DNA from: Pseudomonas sp. HOU2 | GTDB taxonomy: Bacteria > Pseudomonadota > Gammaproteobacteria > Pseudomonadales > Pseudomonadaceae | Assembly: GCF_040729435.1 (NCBI RefSeq) | Contig: NZ_CP160398.1 | Coordinates: 5,499,001-5,563,000, forward strand | Direction: 5' to 3' | Length of the DNA stretch: 64,000 bases | Shown here: positions 47,848-56,936 of the stretch, piece by piece | Position numbering within the stretch: the first letter of the stretch is position 1 | Layout: each line of letters begins with the position of its first letter | The notes under the pieces: generated by a model | What the model was told of the DNA's origin: nothing | Seen by the model: only the letters and a program-made list of their open reading frames with translations | Databases searched by the model: none | Made by a program: the position numbers and the translations under genes

Positions 47848-48725
47848 TCAGACTTCAAGGGTACGAACCACCACCCGCCGCTCCAGATTCAACGCCAGCA
47901 CACTGATCAACACCACCGCCGCGCCAATCAGAACCATCAGCGACGGCTGCTCGCCGAGGCCCACTGAAGCAATCCCCATCGCCGTCGGCGGTATCAAATA
48001 AAGCGTCATCGTCGCCCGGCTCAAGTCCACATGCCTGAGCACAAAGCCCCAGGCCAGATAAGCCAGCGCGCTGGGAAACACCCCTAACGCCAGCACCGCG
48101 CACTGCACGCGCAACGGCGCCTTCAGCACTGCATCGCTCAGCCCCGGCAGATAAATCAGCAACAGCAGCGTCCCCGACCACACCGCATAACAGGCCAGAC
48201 TGAAGCCGTCATAACGTCGGGCGTGGTGTTTTTGCAGGGCGAAGTAAATGCTCCATGACAGCGCCGCCAGCAGAATCAGCAAGCCGTGCGCGTCGATCTG
48301 CCCCAGGCCACGATCACCACGCCGACCAGCCCCAGCAATACGCAGCCCCAACGCCAGACACTGACCTGATCCTTGAACACGTAACGCGCCAGCAGCGTAC
48401 TGAACAGCGGGCTCGACTGCGCCAGTACGCTGGAGGCGCCGGCGCTGACGCTTTGCTGGCCGATGTTCAGCGCCACGTGATGCAGGCTGACCGCGAACAA
48501 GCCCAAGGCGAACAGCAGCGGCACATCGCGCGGTTGCGGCAGGCGAATACCTTTGAAGGCAGCGATGACAGCCATGAACACCGACGCCAAAAGAAACCGC
48601 AGCAACGCCAGATGCCCGGGGTCGTAGGCTTGCAGGCCGATGTGAATGCCGGTCGGCGAATAGGCCCAGCAGCCGACCACGAAAGCCATGGCCAGAATGA
48701 TTTTTACAGGAGAGGGAGACGGCAT
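47848..48725 (-). pseudogene. EamA/DMT-family exporter interrupted by a -1 frameshift
   Basis: The N-terminal half (start ATG 48725, MPSPSPVKIIL) encodes five membrane segments up to LLGLVGVVIVAWG, then runs into RSTRTAC and a stop. The second EamA half continues in the next frame (QIDAHGLLILLAALSWSIYF to the stop at 47848). One extra base in the CCCC run at 48301-48304 (minus-strand G run) restores one ~290-residue ten-helix protein. Either a recent inactivating mutation or a sequencing error explains this. The intact protein would export metabolites or drugs. It is divergent from a LysR gene that probably controls it. Confidence 0.88.
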
Positions 48726-48791
48726 GATCGGCGCACCGCAGAGGTTGATGCGCCGAGTATCCGGGCGCGCAACAATTCGCCACAACTGACT

Positions 48792-48797
48792 TATACT
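48792..48797 (+). promoter_or_regulatory. Possible -10 box for the LysR gene
   Basis: TATACT (5/6) lies 24 bases before the LysR start codon. No good -35 is seen, which would fit an activator-dependent or weak promoter. Confidence 0.3.
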
Positions 48798-48820
48798 GCG
48801 CTGAATGTTCACTTTGAGTG

Positions 48821-49690
48821 ATGAGTATGGAGCTGGCGCAGATCCGCATGTTCAAGACCGTGGCCGACGAGGGCAGCATTGCCCGCGCCGCTGAAAAGCT
48901 GTTTTGTGTGCCGTCGAACATCACCGCACGGATCAAGGCGCTGGAAGCGGAACTCGGCGTCGCGCTGTTTCTGCGCGAGGGGCGCGGGCTGCGGATCAGC
49001 CCGGCGGGGCAGACGTTTCTGGCGTATGCCGAGCGGATTCTGGCGCTGACCGCCGAAGCCAAACGCGCGGTGGATCCCGCCGCCGAACCCTCCGGGCCGC
49101 TGCGTATCGGCGCGATCGAATCCTCGGCCACCGGGCGTTTGCCGCGTCTTTTGGCGAGGTTTCACAAGCGCTTTCCGCGAGTGGCACTGGAGCTGACGAC
49201 CGGCACCTGGAGCCAGTTGCTCGACGATACTGTCAACCATCGCCTCGACGGCGCCATCGTCGCAGTGGACGTCGAGCGATCGCAGCTCAAACGCACACCG
49301 ATGTACCGCGAAGAACTGCTGCTGATTGCCTCGACGTCATTCGGGCCGGTGCGCGACATCCACGATCTGCAGGACAAAACCGTGTTCATGTGGCCGCAAG
49401 GCTGCCCGTATCGGGCGGCGCTGGAGCACTGGTTGTTGCGTCAGGGCCAGGCGCTGCCGATTGTCAGCCTGGCGAGTTACGGGGCGATTGTCGGTTGCGT
49501 AAGTGCCGGCGCCGGGGTCGCGCTGGTGCCCAAAGGGGTGTTCGAGCAATACGCCAAAGGCGCTGGCTGCGTGGGCTATGAGTTTCCTGAACTGACAGCG
49601 ATCGACAACCTGTTTTACTGGCACGAAAACGCCGGGGTGCACCCAGCGCGTGAGGCGTTCGTGGCGATGTTGCGCGAAGAATTCCTCTGA
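48821..49690 (+). CDS. LysR-family transcriptional regulator
   Basis: The 289-residue protein has the LysR helix-turn-helix at its start (MELAQIRMFKTVADEGSIAR, LFCVPSNITARIKALEAELG) and the effector domain (LRIGAIESSATGRLPRLLAR). CysB/PtxR-like specificity is unknown. Starts at 48821 and 48827 (MELAQ) are both possible. It is transcribed away from the EamA exporter gene with 95 bases between, the usual arrangement of a regulator and its exporter target. Confidence 0.92.
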   Translation: MSMELAQIRMFKTVADEGSIARAAEKLFCVPSNITARIKALEAELGVALFLREGRGLRISPAGQTFLAYAERILALTAEAKRAVDPAAEPSGPLRIGAIESSATGRLPRLLARFHKRFPRVALELTTGTWSQLLDDTVNHRLDGAIVAVDVERSQLKRTPMYREELLLIASTSFGPVRDIHDLQDKTVFMWPQGCPYRAALEHWLLRQGQALPIVSLASYGAIVGCVSAGAGVALVPKGVFEQYAKGAGCVGYEFPELTAIDNLFYWHENAGVHPAREAFVAMLREEFL

Positions 49691-49699
49691 CTCCATCCG

Positions 49700-49784
49700 T
49701 GTAGGAGCTGCCGCAGGCTGCGATCTTTTGATCTGGCTTTTCAATAACAAGATCAAAAGATCGCAGCCTGCGGCAGCTCCTACA
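49700..49784. repeat. Paired repeat, family E
   Basis: TGTAGGAGCTGCCGCAGGCT and its inverted copy between the convergent LysR and trhP 3' ends. Confidence 0.9.
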
Positions 49785-49793
49785 GGGATGGGT

Positions 49794-51128
49794 TCAGGGA
49801 GTTAGGTCGCGCATCAGCAGGCCAAAGCGCAAATCCACCGCATCCGGAATCGGCAGGTACACCGTGTGCCCGTCGCCGGGCGCGACTTCGATGGCTTCGC
49901 CCTTGGCACTCTGCAACTGGTGCAGATCGAAATGGAAGTTGCCCTTGGGCGTCATCAGCTCCAGATGATCGCCCAAGGCAAAACGGTTCTTCACCTTGAC
50001 CTCGGCCAACCGGTCGCGGCGCTCGCCGGTCAGTTCGCCAACGAACTGCTGACGCTCGGACACCGAGCTGCCGTTCTGATAATTCTGGTATTCGTCATGC
50101 ACATGGCGGCGCAGGAAACCTTCGGTGTAGCCGCGCTGGGCCAGTGATTCCAGATCGGTCATCAGGCTGCGATCAAACTCGCGCCCGGCCATCGCGTCAT
50201 CAATTGCCCGGCGATAGACCTGAGTGGTGCGCGCGCAATAGAAGTGCGATTTGGTCCGGCCCTCGATCTTCAGCGAATGCACGCCCATGCGCGTCAGGCG
50301 CTCGACATGCTGCACCGCGCGCAGATCCTTGGCGTTCATGATGTAGGTGCCGTGCTCGTCTTCAAATGCCGGCATCAACTCATCGGGGCGATTGGCTTCC
50401 TGCAGCAGGAACACCTGATCGGTCGGCGCGCCGATGCCCAGGGTCGGCTCCGGCTGGAAGGTCTGCACGATCTCGCCGAGCTGGTTTTCCGTGGCTTGCT
50501 GCGCCGAATACTTCCAGCGGCAGGCGTTGGTGCAGGTGCCCTGATTGGCATCGCGCTTGTTCATGTAGCCCGACAGCAGGCAGCGCCCGGAGTAGGCCAT
50601 GCACAGCGCGCCGTGAACGAAGACCTCCAATTCCATGCCCGGTACCTGTTCACGGATTTCGCCGATTTCTTCCAGCGACAGCTCCCGCGAAAGGATGATC
50701 CGGCTCAGCCCCTGTTGCTGCCAGAACTCGACGCTCGCCCAGTTCACCGTGTTGGCCTGCACCGAAAGGTGGATCGGCATCTGCGGAAAATGCCGGCGCA
50801 CCAGCATGATCAGACCCGGGTCGGACATGATCAGGGCGTCCGGTGCCATCTCGATTACCGGCGCCAGATCCTTGAGAAAAGTCTTCAGTTTGGCGTTGTG
50901 CGGGGCGATGTTGACCACCACGTAAAAGCGCTTGCCCTGAGCCTGCGCTTCGCGAATGCCGAGGGCGAGGTTGGCGTGGTCGAATTCGTTGTTGCGCACC
51001 CGCAGGCTGTAGCGCGGCTGGCCGGCGTAGACCGCATCGGCACCGTAGGCGAAGGCGTAGCGCATGTTCTTCAGGGTGCCGGCGGGGGCGAGCAATTCCG
51101 GGGCGGCGAGGGGGAGGTCTGGCTTCAT
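49794..51128 (-). CDS. trhP: U32-family tRNA hydroxylation protein TrhP (YegQ)
   Basis: The 444-residue protein carries the U32 signature EVFVHGALCMAYSGRCLLS and the further cysteine cluster GTCTNACRWKY, expected to hold an iron-sulfur cluster. The N-terminal TIM-barrel part opens with ELLAPAGTLKNMRYAFAYGA. E. coli TrhP takes part in prephenate-dependent 5-hydroxylation of uridine 34 in tRNAs; older annotations call it a collagenase-like peptidase. Size and C-terminal domain match YegQ rather than the shorter UbiU/UbiV. Monocistronic. Confidence 0.92.
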   Translation of the reverse strand: MKPDLPLAAPELLAPAGTLKNMRYAFAYGADAVYAGQPRYSLRVRNNEFDHANLALGIREAQAQGKRFYVVVNIAPHNAKLKTFLKDLAPVIEMAPDALIMSDPGLIMLVRRHFPQMPIHLSVQANTVNWASVEFWQQQGLSRIILSRELSLEEIGEIREQVPGMELEVFVHGALCMAYSGRCLLSGYMNKRDANQGTCTNACRWKYSAQQATENQLGEIVQTFQPEPTLGIGAPTDQVFLLQEANRPDELMPAFEDEHGTYIMNAKDLRAVQHVERLTRMGVHSLKIEGRTKSHFYCARTTQVYRRAIDDAMAGREFDRSLMTDLESLAQRGYTEGFLRRHVHDEYQNYQNGSSVSERQQFVGELTGERRDRLAEVKVKNRFALGDHLELMTPKGNFHFDLHQLQSAKGEAIEVAPGDGHTVYLPIPDAVDLRFGLLMRDLTP

Positions 51129-51320
51129 GGCGGCATCGGTCGCAAAAGCGCGGCAGGGTAGTGCAGCGGCAAGTGCGGTTTATTGATCTGGATCTACGTT
51201 TGAGTTTGCGAAGTTTATCTGTGCAGAAAGGGCACAGATCATGTCCCGGTTCCACTGTGTTCGGTTTGACGATGGCTGCCTAACATTCGCTTATCAAATC
51301 AACCGAAGGAGGACTTTCCC

Positions 51321-52007
51321 ATGCAGAACTTTACGCGCCGCTTTCTCACCGCTTGTGCATTTTCCGGTGTACTGGCCAGCACCGGGGCCATCGCCGACAG
51401 CCACCCGACCATTCGGGCGATGTCAGGCGCTACGCCGGTCGATCACCTGCCAGCCGGCAAATCGGCCCTGATCGTGATCGACTTTCAGAATGAATACTTC
51501 AGCGGCAAGATGCCGATCCCGGACGGTGCCGCTGCGCTGGCGAAAACCCGTGAGCTGATCACGTTCGCCGACAGCCACAAAATCCCGGTGTACCACGTGC
51601 AGCACATTGCACCGGCCGGTTCTGCGGTGTTTGCCATTGATGGCGAGACGGTGAAGTTTCACAAGGACATGCAGCCGCGCCCACAAGACGTTGTCCTGCA
51701 AAAAAACACCGTCAGCGTGTTCGCCAGCACCGACCTTGACCAGCAACTGAAAAAGGCCGGCATCCAGACCCTGATCATATCCGGCCTGATGACCCACGCC
51801 TGCGTGGCGGGTGCCGCGCGGGATGCCGCGCCTTTGGGCTACGCCGTGATTGTCGCGTCCGATGCCTCGGCGACCCGCGCCATCACTCGGGCCAACGGCG
51901 TGTCCATCGACAAGGATTCGCTGCACAAAGCCGCGCTGGCGGAAGTCGAAGACACCTTCGGCGACGTGTTGGGCACTGCGCAGATCGTCAAACTGCCGGT
52001 GCGCTGA
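51321..52007 (+). CDS. Secreted isochorismatase-like cysteine hydrolase
   Basis: The 228-residue protein has a signal peptide (FLTACAFSGVLASTGAIA) and the complete catalytic triad of the isochorismatase-like family: Asp54 (ALIVIDFQNEY), Lys128 (VVLQKNTVSVF) and Cys161 (SGLMTHACV). Most relatives are cytoplasmic amidases or nicotinamidases, so the export signal is a notable variation and suggests action on an extracellular amide or ester. ATG 51321 follows AGGAGGAC. It stands alone. Confidence 0.9.
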   Translation: MQNFTRRFLTACAFSGVLASTGAIADSHPTIRAMSGATPVDHLPAGKSALIVIDFQNEYFSGKMPIPDGAAALAKTRELITFADSHKIPVYHVQHIAPAGSAVFAIDGETVKFHKDMQPRPQDVVLQKNTVSVFASTDLDQQLKKAGIQTLIISGLMTHACVAGAARDAAPLGYAVIVASDASATRAITRANGVSIDKDSLHKAALAEVEDTFGDVLGTAQIVKLPVR

Positions 52008-52124
52008 TTAGCCGGGCTGCATCGTCCAGGCAATCTATGCTCCATGAACAAAGATGGCACTCGCGCGCGCCCCGGCTGACTAAGGTTCGGGGCGTGCGAG
52101 ACGCCTGACTGACATGGATCGGAC

Positions 52125-53186
52125 ATGAACGAAAAAACCCTGCAATTCAAATCCCTCACCGTGCTGTTGTTGCTGGTGACGGTCGCCTTCATCTGGATTC
52201 TGCTGCCGTTCTACGGCGCGGTGTTCTGGGCGGTGATTCTCGGCATTCTGTTTGCGCCGATGCAGCGCAAGTTACAGATCAAATTCGGCTGGCAGCGCAA
52301 CCTGACAGCGCTTTGCACGTTGGGCATCTGCCTGGTCATCGCGATTCTGCCGGTGATCATCCTCAGCGTGCTGTTGGTCCAGGAAGGCGCGACGCTGTAC
52401 AACAACATCGAAAGCGGCCAACTCGACATCGGTGCCTATCTGGCGCAGTTCAAACACAGTCTGCCCCCGTACTTTCAACATCTGCTCGATCGCTTTGGCA
52501 TGGGTGAACTCAACGGCCTGCGCGAGAAAATCGTCAAGGCGTCGATGCAGGGCAGCCAGGTGCTGGCCAGCCAGGCGTTCAGTTTCGGCCAGGGTACGTT
52601 CGAGTTCGTGGTCAGCTTCGGCATCATGCTGTACCTGCTGTTTTTCTTTCTGCGCGATGGCGCTGAACTGGTGCGCAAGATTCGCACCGCAGTACCGCTG
52701 GAAGAGAATCACAAACGCCGTTTGCAGTTGAAATTCAATCGGGTGGTCCGCGCGACGGTCAAGGGCAACCTGGTGGTGGCGGTCACTCAAGGGGCACTGG
52801 GCGGGGCGATTTTCTGGTTTCTCGACATTCCCAGCGCGTTGCTCTGGGCGGTGCTGATGGGCTTTCTGTCACTGTTGCCGGCGGTGGGCGCGGGGATCGT
52901 CTGGGCACCGGTGGCGGTGTACTTCCTGCTCAGCGGGATGATCTGGCAGGGCGTGGTGCTGGGGCTGTTCGGGGTGTTTGTGATCGGCCTGGTGGACAAC
53001 GTGCTGCGCCCGATCCTGGTCGGCAAGGACACGCGCATGCCGGATTACATGATCCTGATCTCGACCCTCGGCGGCCTCGCAGTGTTCGGCCTCAACGGTT
53101 TCGTGATCGGGCCGCTGATCGCGGCGCTGTTCATGTCCAGTTGGGCGCTGTTCATCGAGACCAAACCGAGAGTCCAGTTGCCTTAA
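52125..53186 (+). CDS. AI-2E family (YdiK/PerM-type) membrane protein
   Basis: The 353-residue protein has about seven to eight membrane segments in the AI-2E pattern. Two are at the start (LTVLLLLVTVAFIWILLPFY, AVFWAVILGILFAP), followed by an amphipathic middle (LPPYFQHLLDRFG). The conserved end includes FLSLLPAVGAGIVWAPVAVY and DNVLRPILVGKDTRMPDYMI. The family name comes from a proposed AI-2 exporter, but most members have unknown substrates. Its stop codon interlocks with the stop of the convergent small gene at 53183. Confidence 0.93.
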   Translation: MNEKTLQFKSLTVLLLLVTVAFIWILLPFYGAVFWAVILGILFAPMQRKLQIKFGWQRNLTALCTLGICLVIAILPVIILSVLLVQEGATLYNNIESGQLDIGAYLAQFKHSLPPYFQHLLDRFGMGELNGLREKIVKASMQGSQVLASQAFSFGQGTFEFVVSFGIMLYLLFFFLRDGAELVRKIRTAVPLEENHKRRLQLKFNRVVRATVKGNLVVAVTQGALGGAIFWFLDIPSALLWAVLMGFLSLLPAVGAGIVWAPVAVYFLLSGMIWQGVVLGLFGVFVIGLVDNVLRPILVGKDTRMPDYMILISTLGGLAVFGLNGFVIGPLIAALFMSSWALFIETKPRVQLP

Positions 53187-53365
53187 GCGTGGAATGGCGT
53201 GCTGACGATTTTCTGCGACAGGGCCTGCGCTGCGGGCAGTGAAGTGAGCGGGCCGCTGATCGGCTCGCCATCGCGCACCAGATACCAGCAGGCGAGCAAT
53301 CCCGACGCTCGGAGCGATGCGGGAACGGCGCTGCCGACCACCGACATGATTTGAACCTGAGCCAT
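53183..53365 (-). CDS. Small protein of unknown function (60 residues)
   Basis: The frame MAQVQIMSVVGSAVPASLRA ... KIVSTPFHA follows a strong GGAGG site, which selects ATG 53365 over an ATG six codons earlier. It contains one short hydrophobic part (SGLLACWYLV). Its TAA stop and that of the convergent AI-2E gene share the palindrome TTAA. No family recognised. Confidence 0.65.
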   Translation of the reverse strand: MAQVQIMSVVGSAVPASLRASGLLACWYLVRDGEPISGPLTSLPAAQALSQKIVSTPFHA

Positions 53366-53467
53366 GACAAGTACCTCCATCAATCTGTGGAGCTACCTTA
53401 GGGATTCGCTGCGCTCAGGGACAATCAACGCTTTCGATAGTGGTCATTGATCACAGTGAGGACTGTG

Positions 53468-53662
53468 TCAGTCGACAACCTGGTCGAGCATGTGCACCAC
53501 TTCACGCTCATTGAGCAGGCCCTTGTGCACGAGATTCTCCGCCAGCAGCGAAAGAAACTTGGCGCAGCGGTGGCCTTCCAGGTGTTTCAGTTCAGTCAGC
53601 GCGCTGTACACCTTGCTTGAAGTGCACAGGCCGACGATGCGGTGCGGATTCTGTGTAGGCAT
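53468..53662 (-). CDS. Small helical protein of unknown function (64 residues)
   Basis: The product (TSSKVYSALTELKHLEGHRC, LLNEREVVHMLDQVVD) looks like a soluble helical protein. ATG 53662 follows AAGGACGACCC, a plausible ribosome-binding site. It is on the minus strand with the other small gene at 53183, about 100 bases upstream of it. No family or function recognised. Confidence 0.6.
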   Translation of the reverse strand: MPTQNPHRIVGLCTSSKVYSALTELKHLEGHRCAKFLSLLAENLVHKGLLNEREVVHMLDQVVD

Positions 53663-53851
53663 GGGTCGTCCTTGTTTTTATCAACCTGTTGTTTACGGAC
53701 GGATTCAGATTGCGGTTCCGTCATGACAAATAGATGACCGTTTTGTGTTTTGCCCTCGACGGTCAAGTCCATCATGCCGACTTTAGCTGCCGGGACTGTC
53801 CTCACAGCGACCTTGGCGAGATTTTTTCAGACTTTGCCCGACCGACGGTCA

Positions 53852-53880
53852 TAAAAAAGCCCCGCTATAAAGCGGGGCTC
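53852..53880 (-). terminator. Rho-independent terminator of the PY-rich protein gene
   Basis: On the minus strand GAGCCCCGCT-TTAT-AGCGGGGC is followed by TTTTTT, starting 12 bases after the stop codon at 53892. Confidence 0.92.
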
Positions 53881-53891
53881 GTTGTTCGTGA

Positions 53892-54242
53892 TTACCAGCG
53901 CGGGCCACCGTAGTAGCCGTGTGGCCGGCCGTAGTAGCCGCGTGGTGGGCCGTAGTAGACCGGGCCAGGCACGTAGACCGGTTGTTGCACATAGACCGGC
54001 GCCGGTTGGTAGTAGACCGGTGGCGGCGGTTGTTGCACATAAACCGGTGCCGGCTGAGCGTAAACAGGCTGTTGCACGTAGACCGGCCGGTCCTGATTGA
54101 TCAATGCCGAGCCGATGATGGCCGAGCCGACGATCGCACCAAACACTGCCGGACCCTGCCAGCCACCGCCGTGGGCTTCTGCCTGACCTGTGATAGCGAA
54201 TGCACCAATCAACAAGGCCACGATGGGGAGTTTACGAATCAT
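53892..54242 (-). CDS. Secreted Pro/Tyr/Val-rich repeat protein
   Basis: The 116-residue product has a signal peptide (LPIVALLIGAFAITGQAEA) and a short glycine-rich hydrophobic part (VFGAIVGSAIIGSAL). A repeat region follows, built from VYVQQP, VYYQPAP and VYVPGP units, ending in GYYGRPHGYYGGPRW. Such periplasmic or surface proteins are common in pseudomonads but have no assigned role; the repeats could bind polysaccharide or metal (speculative). A clear terminator follows. Monocistronic. Confidence 0.82.
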   Translation of the reverse strand: MIRKLPIVALLIGAFAITGQAEAHGGGWQGPAVFGAIVGSAIIGSALINQDRPVYVQQPVYAQPAPVYVQQPPPPVYYQPAPVYVQQPVYVPGPVYYGPPRGYYGRPHGYYGGPRW

Positions 54243-54499
54243 GATAATTCCTCGGTTCTTCGACCCGGCGTCCGGGCCTGCACCAGGCCCAAAGTTGTCG
54301 CGGGGATACTTCTATGACAGCGAAATTCTGAAAATCAGCACAGCCGCTGGGTAAATTTTGTGTAAGGTCTGTACCGGCTTCTTTACCGGTCGGTCAAAGG
54401 GGCTCGCGGCCCGTTGCAGACAGGCGCTTATGATCGTCCAGAACCCGATGGAATGGCTAACTCCGTCCATCCGAAAGTCCGTTTTGAAGGAGAAGTTTC

Positions 54500-55318
54500 A
54501 TGCAGATGAATCCCAACAAAGACACCCAACTGTGCATGTCCCTGTCCGGGCGCCCGGGGAATTTCGGTCTGCGCTTTCATAACCATTTGTACGAGCAGTT
54601 GGGCCTGAACTTCTATTACAAGGCGTTCAGCAGCCAGGATCTGCCGGGAGCCGTCGGCGGCATTCGTGCGCTGGGGATTCGTGGTTGTGGCGTGTCGATG
54701 CCGTTCAAGGAAGCGTGCATCGCGCTGGTCGATGAGCTGGATGCGTCGGCAGCCGCGATCCAGTCGATCAACACCATCGTCAACACCAACGGCCATCTCA
54801 AGGCCTACAACACCGATTACATCGCCATCGCGCAATTGCTGGAAACCCACGCGGTGCCAAAGGATACGACGTTCGCCCTGCGCGGCAGCGGCGGCATGGC
54901 CAAAGCGGTGGCCAGTGCCTTGCGCGATGGTGGCTACAAGAACGGCTTGATCGTTGCGCGTAACGAGCGCGCCGGACGGGTTCTGGCGGACTCGCTGGGC
55001 TATCGCTGGCAGGCGGAGCTGGGCGAAGAGCGGCCGCAGATGCTGATCAATGTCACCCCGGTGGGCATGGACGGCGGGCCGGAAGCCGGGCAACTGGCGT
55101 TCGAACCAGAAGTGATCAAGGCCGCCGACACCGTGTTCGATGTGGTGGCGATCCCGTCGGAAACGCCGCTGATCGTGCGCGGGCGAGCCGAAGGTAAAAA
55201 GGTCATCACCGGGCTGGAGGTGATTGCGATCCAGGCGCTGGAGCAATTTGTGCTGTACACCGGAGTGCGGCCAAATGAAGAGCAGTTTGCGGCGGCGGTG
55301 AATTTCGCCCGCAGTTGA
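54500..55318 (+). CDS. Shikimate 5-dehydrogenase-like enzyme (HI0607/SdhL type)
   Basis: The 272-residue protein has the shikimate dehydrogenase fold: the substrate loop CGVSMPFKEAC with Lys, INTIVNTNGHLKAYNTDYIA, and the nucleotide-binding loop LRGSGGMAKAVASALRDGG. The sequence TLCMSLSGRPGNFGLRFHN-like start differs from AroE, as in the Haemophilus HI0607 group, which reduces dehydroshikimate poorly and whose true substrate is unknown. ATG 54500 follows AAGGAGAAG. A housekeeping AroE is expected elsewhere. Confidence 0.88.
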   Translation: MQMNPNKDTQLCMSLSGRPGNFGLRFHNHLYEQLGLNFYYKAFSSQDLPGAVGGIRALGIRGCGVSMPFKEACIALVDELDASAAAIQSINTIVNTNGHLKAYNTDYIAIAQLLETHAVPKDTTFALRGSGGMAKAVASALRDGGYKNGLIVARNERAGRVLADSLGYRWQAELGEERPQMLINVTPVGMDGGPEAGQLAFEPEVIKAADTVFDVVAIPSETPLIVRGRAEGKKVITGLEVIAIQALEQFVLYTGVRPNEEQFAAAVNFARS

Positions 55319-55353
55319 TGTTCAGGACTGTATGTGTTGAATAAGTTGGCCCC

Positions 55354-55443
55354 ATCGCTGGCAGGCCAGCTCCCACAGGTGTCAGGTTGCAACACTGATA
55401 GGTGAGCAACCACAAATTCTGTGGGAGCTGGCTTGCCAGCGAT
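55354..55443. repeat. Paired REP element, family B
   Basis: ATCGCTGGCAGGCCAGCTCC (one change from the usual core) and its inverted copy between the shikimate dehydrogenase-like and cupin genes. Confidence 0.9.
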
Positions 55444-55531
55444 GAATTCAACCCGGTTTATCGGGTTACCTATACTGCAGCCCCAGCAAGCCCAGACTTG
55501 CCCCTCACAAAAAACCTGATCGAGGCTCCCC

Positions 55532-56050
55532 ATGCATCCGCCCATCCTCAACCTGCACCAGGTCGAACTCGAACCCCTGCCCGAAGCCCTTGCCCCGGAA
55601 GGCGAAGCCGCCGGTCGCTACCAGCAGCGCCTGGCGCGCATCGGCCAGCAGCTTGGCGCGCAGAAGCTGGGTTACCGCTTGTACGCGTTGCCACCCGGCA
55701 TGCGTGGCAGCCCGTTTCACAGCCATCGGGTCAATGAAGAGATGTTCTATGTCGTAGCCGGCGAGGGCGAAGTACGGTTGGGCGCAGAGCGCTTTGCGAT
55801 CCGCGCGGGTGATGTGATTGCCTGCCCGCCGGGTGGCCCGGAAATGGCGCACCAGATCATCAACACCAGCGATGCCGAGTTGCGTTATCTGGCGGTCAGC
55901 ACCCAGCAGCAACCGGATATCTGCGAATACCCGGACTCCAACAAATACGCGGTGATGGACAACTTCAAGGTCGATGCCCAAGGCAATGCGTCAGGCTTTG
56001 TTGCCGTGGCGCGGCAGGCGGATGGGGTGGATTACTGGGATGGTGAATAA
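55532..56050 (+). CDS. Cupin-domain protein
   Basis: The 172-residue protein holds one cupin domain with both conserved motifs: motif 1 in SPFHSHRVNEEMFYVVAGEG (His, His and Glu metal ligands) and motif 2 in GDVIACPPGGPEMAHQIINT (His). A small metal-dependent isomerase, dioxygenase or sugar-binding role is possible but cannot be chosen. ATG 55532 follows CGAGGCTC. Monocistronic. Confidence 0.88.
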   Translation: MHPPILNLHQVELEPLPEALAPEGEAAGRYQQRLARIGQQLGAQKLGYRLYALPPGMRGSPFHSHRVNEEMFYVVAGEGEVRLGAERFAIRAGDVIACPPGGPEMAHQIINTSDAELRYLAVSTQQQPDICEYPDSNKYAVMDNFKVDAQGNASGFVAVARQADGVDYWDGE

Positions 56051-56063
56051 CCCGTAGATCTCA

Positions 56064-56152
56064 TGTAGGAGTGAGCCTGCTCGCGATGGCGGTCTGTCAG
56101 GCACTGAAATTCTGAATGAACCGGCGCAATCGCGAGCAGGCTCACTCCTACA
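56064..56152. repeat. Paired repeat, family F (TGTAGGAGTGAGCCTGCTCG)
   Basis: TGTAGGAGTGAGCCTGCTCG and its inverted copy between the convergent cupin and yceH genes. This is the only member of the family in the window. Confidence 0.88.
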
Positions 56153-56166
56153 AGGTATTGTGGTGA

Positions 56167-56811
56167 TTATTCGAGGCGCGCCAGACGCTCTTCCAGTGCG
56201 GCAATCCGTGCTTCCAGTTCTTCGATGCGTTCAACTGACACACCGCTGGTCGCGCGCTCTCCAGGATTCTGCCGCGCCGCCAGGATCGCCTCGATATCTG
56301 CCGGATCGCTCAGTGCATGGGTGTAGCGGTCTTCACGCTGACCGGCCTGACGGGGAATCAAAACCGCCAGCCCACGCGCGATCAAGCGCTCGAGCTGATG
56401 CACCACCTGCTCGGCATCTTCGAAATCATGCATGCGGCCACTGCGGGTCAGCAGCTCATTCACCGTTTGTGGGCCACGCAGGAACATCAAACCGGTGAGA
56501 ATGACCTGGGCCGGCACCAGCTCCAGCGCCTTGTCGAGCTTGTGCTCCCAGCGATCAGCGCGACTGCCCATGACCAGTTTCGCGTAACCGTGGCTTTCCA
56601 GCGCTCGCAAGCTTTGGCCAACCTGACCTTGAGTCAGGTTCATCACCGGTTCGCGGCTGGTTTTCTGATTGCAGGCCAGCACCAGCGCATTAAGGGTCAG
56701 CGGATAGGTTTCCGGGCTGGTGGCCTGTTTTTCGATCAACGCACCCAGAATGCGGATTTCCGTGGCGTTGAGCCGTGGTTCGTCGGTGGTGGTTGCTAGT
56801 TCGGTGGTCAT
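56167..56811 (-). CDS. yceH: YceH family protein (DUF480)
   Basis: The 214-residue protein matches Yce[41 protein letters not shown] and [20 protein letters not shown]. These form paired winged-helix-like domains, and a C-terminal coiled coil follows ([20 protein letters not shown]). Function is unknown, though the fold suggests nucleic-acid or protein binding. ATG 56811 follows GGAACGCGCG. Confidence 0.93.
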   Translation of the reverse strand: MTTELATTTDEPRLNATEIRILGALIEKQATSPETYPLTLNALVLACNQKTSREPVMNLTQGQVGQSLRALESHGYAKLVMGSRADRWEHKLDKALELVPAQVILTGLMFLRGPQTVNELLTRSGRMHDFEDAEQVVHQLERLIARGLAVLIPRQAGQREDRYTHALSDPADIEAILAARQNPGERATSGVSVERIEELEARIAALEERLARLE

Positions 56812-56936
56812 CGCGCGTTCCCTCAGCAGTCGAAGGCGCCTAGCCTAATCCTTGGCTAACAAAAGGCAAGCCGTGTGGTCATCAAGCATGGCTATAATCG
56901 CCTCCACGTTCCACCCAGCCACTACACGAGACTGCC

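Noticed and set aside
48301..48304. Phase-variable homopolymer in the EamA gene
   Set aside because: A run of four is too short for frequent slippage; a fixed mutation or sequencing error is simpler.
53596..53805. 69-residue minus-strand ORF overlapping the 64-residue gene
   Set aside because: It overlaps the better-supported small gene in another frame and lacks a good ribosome-binding site.
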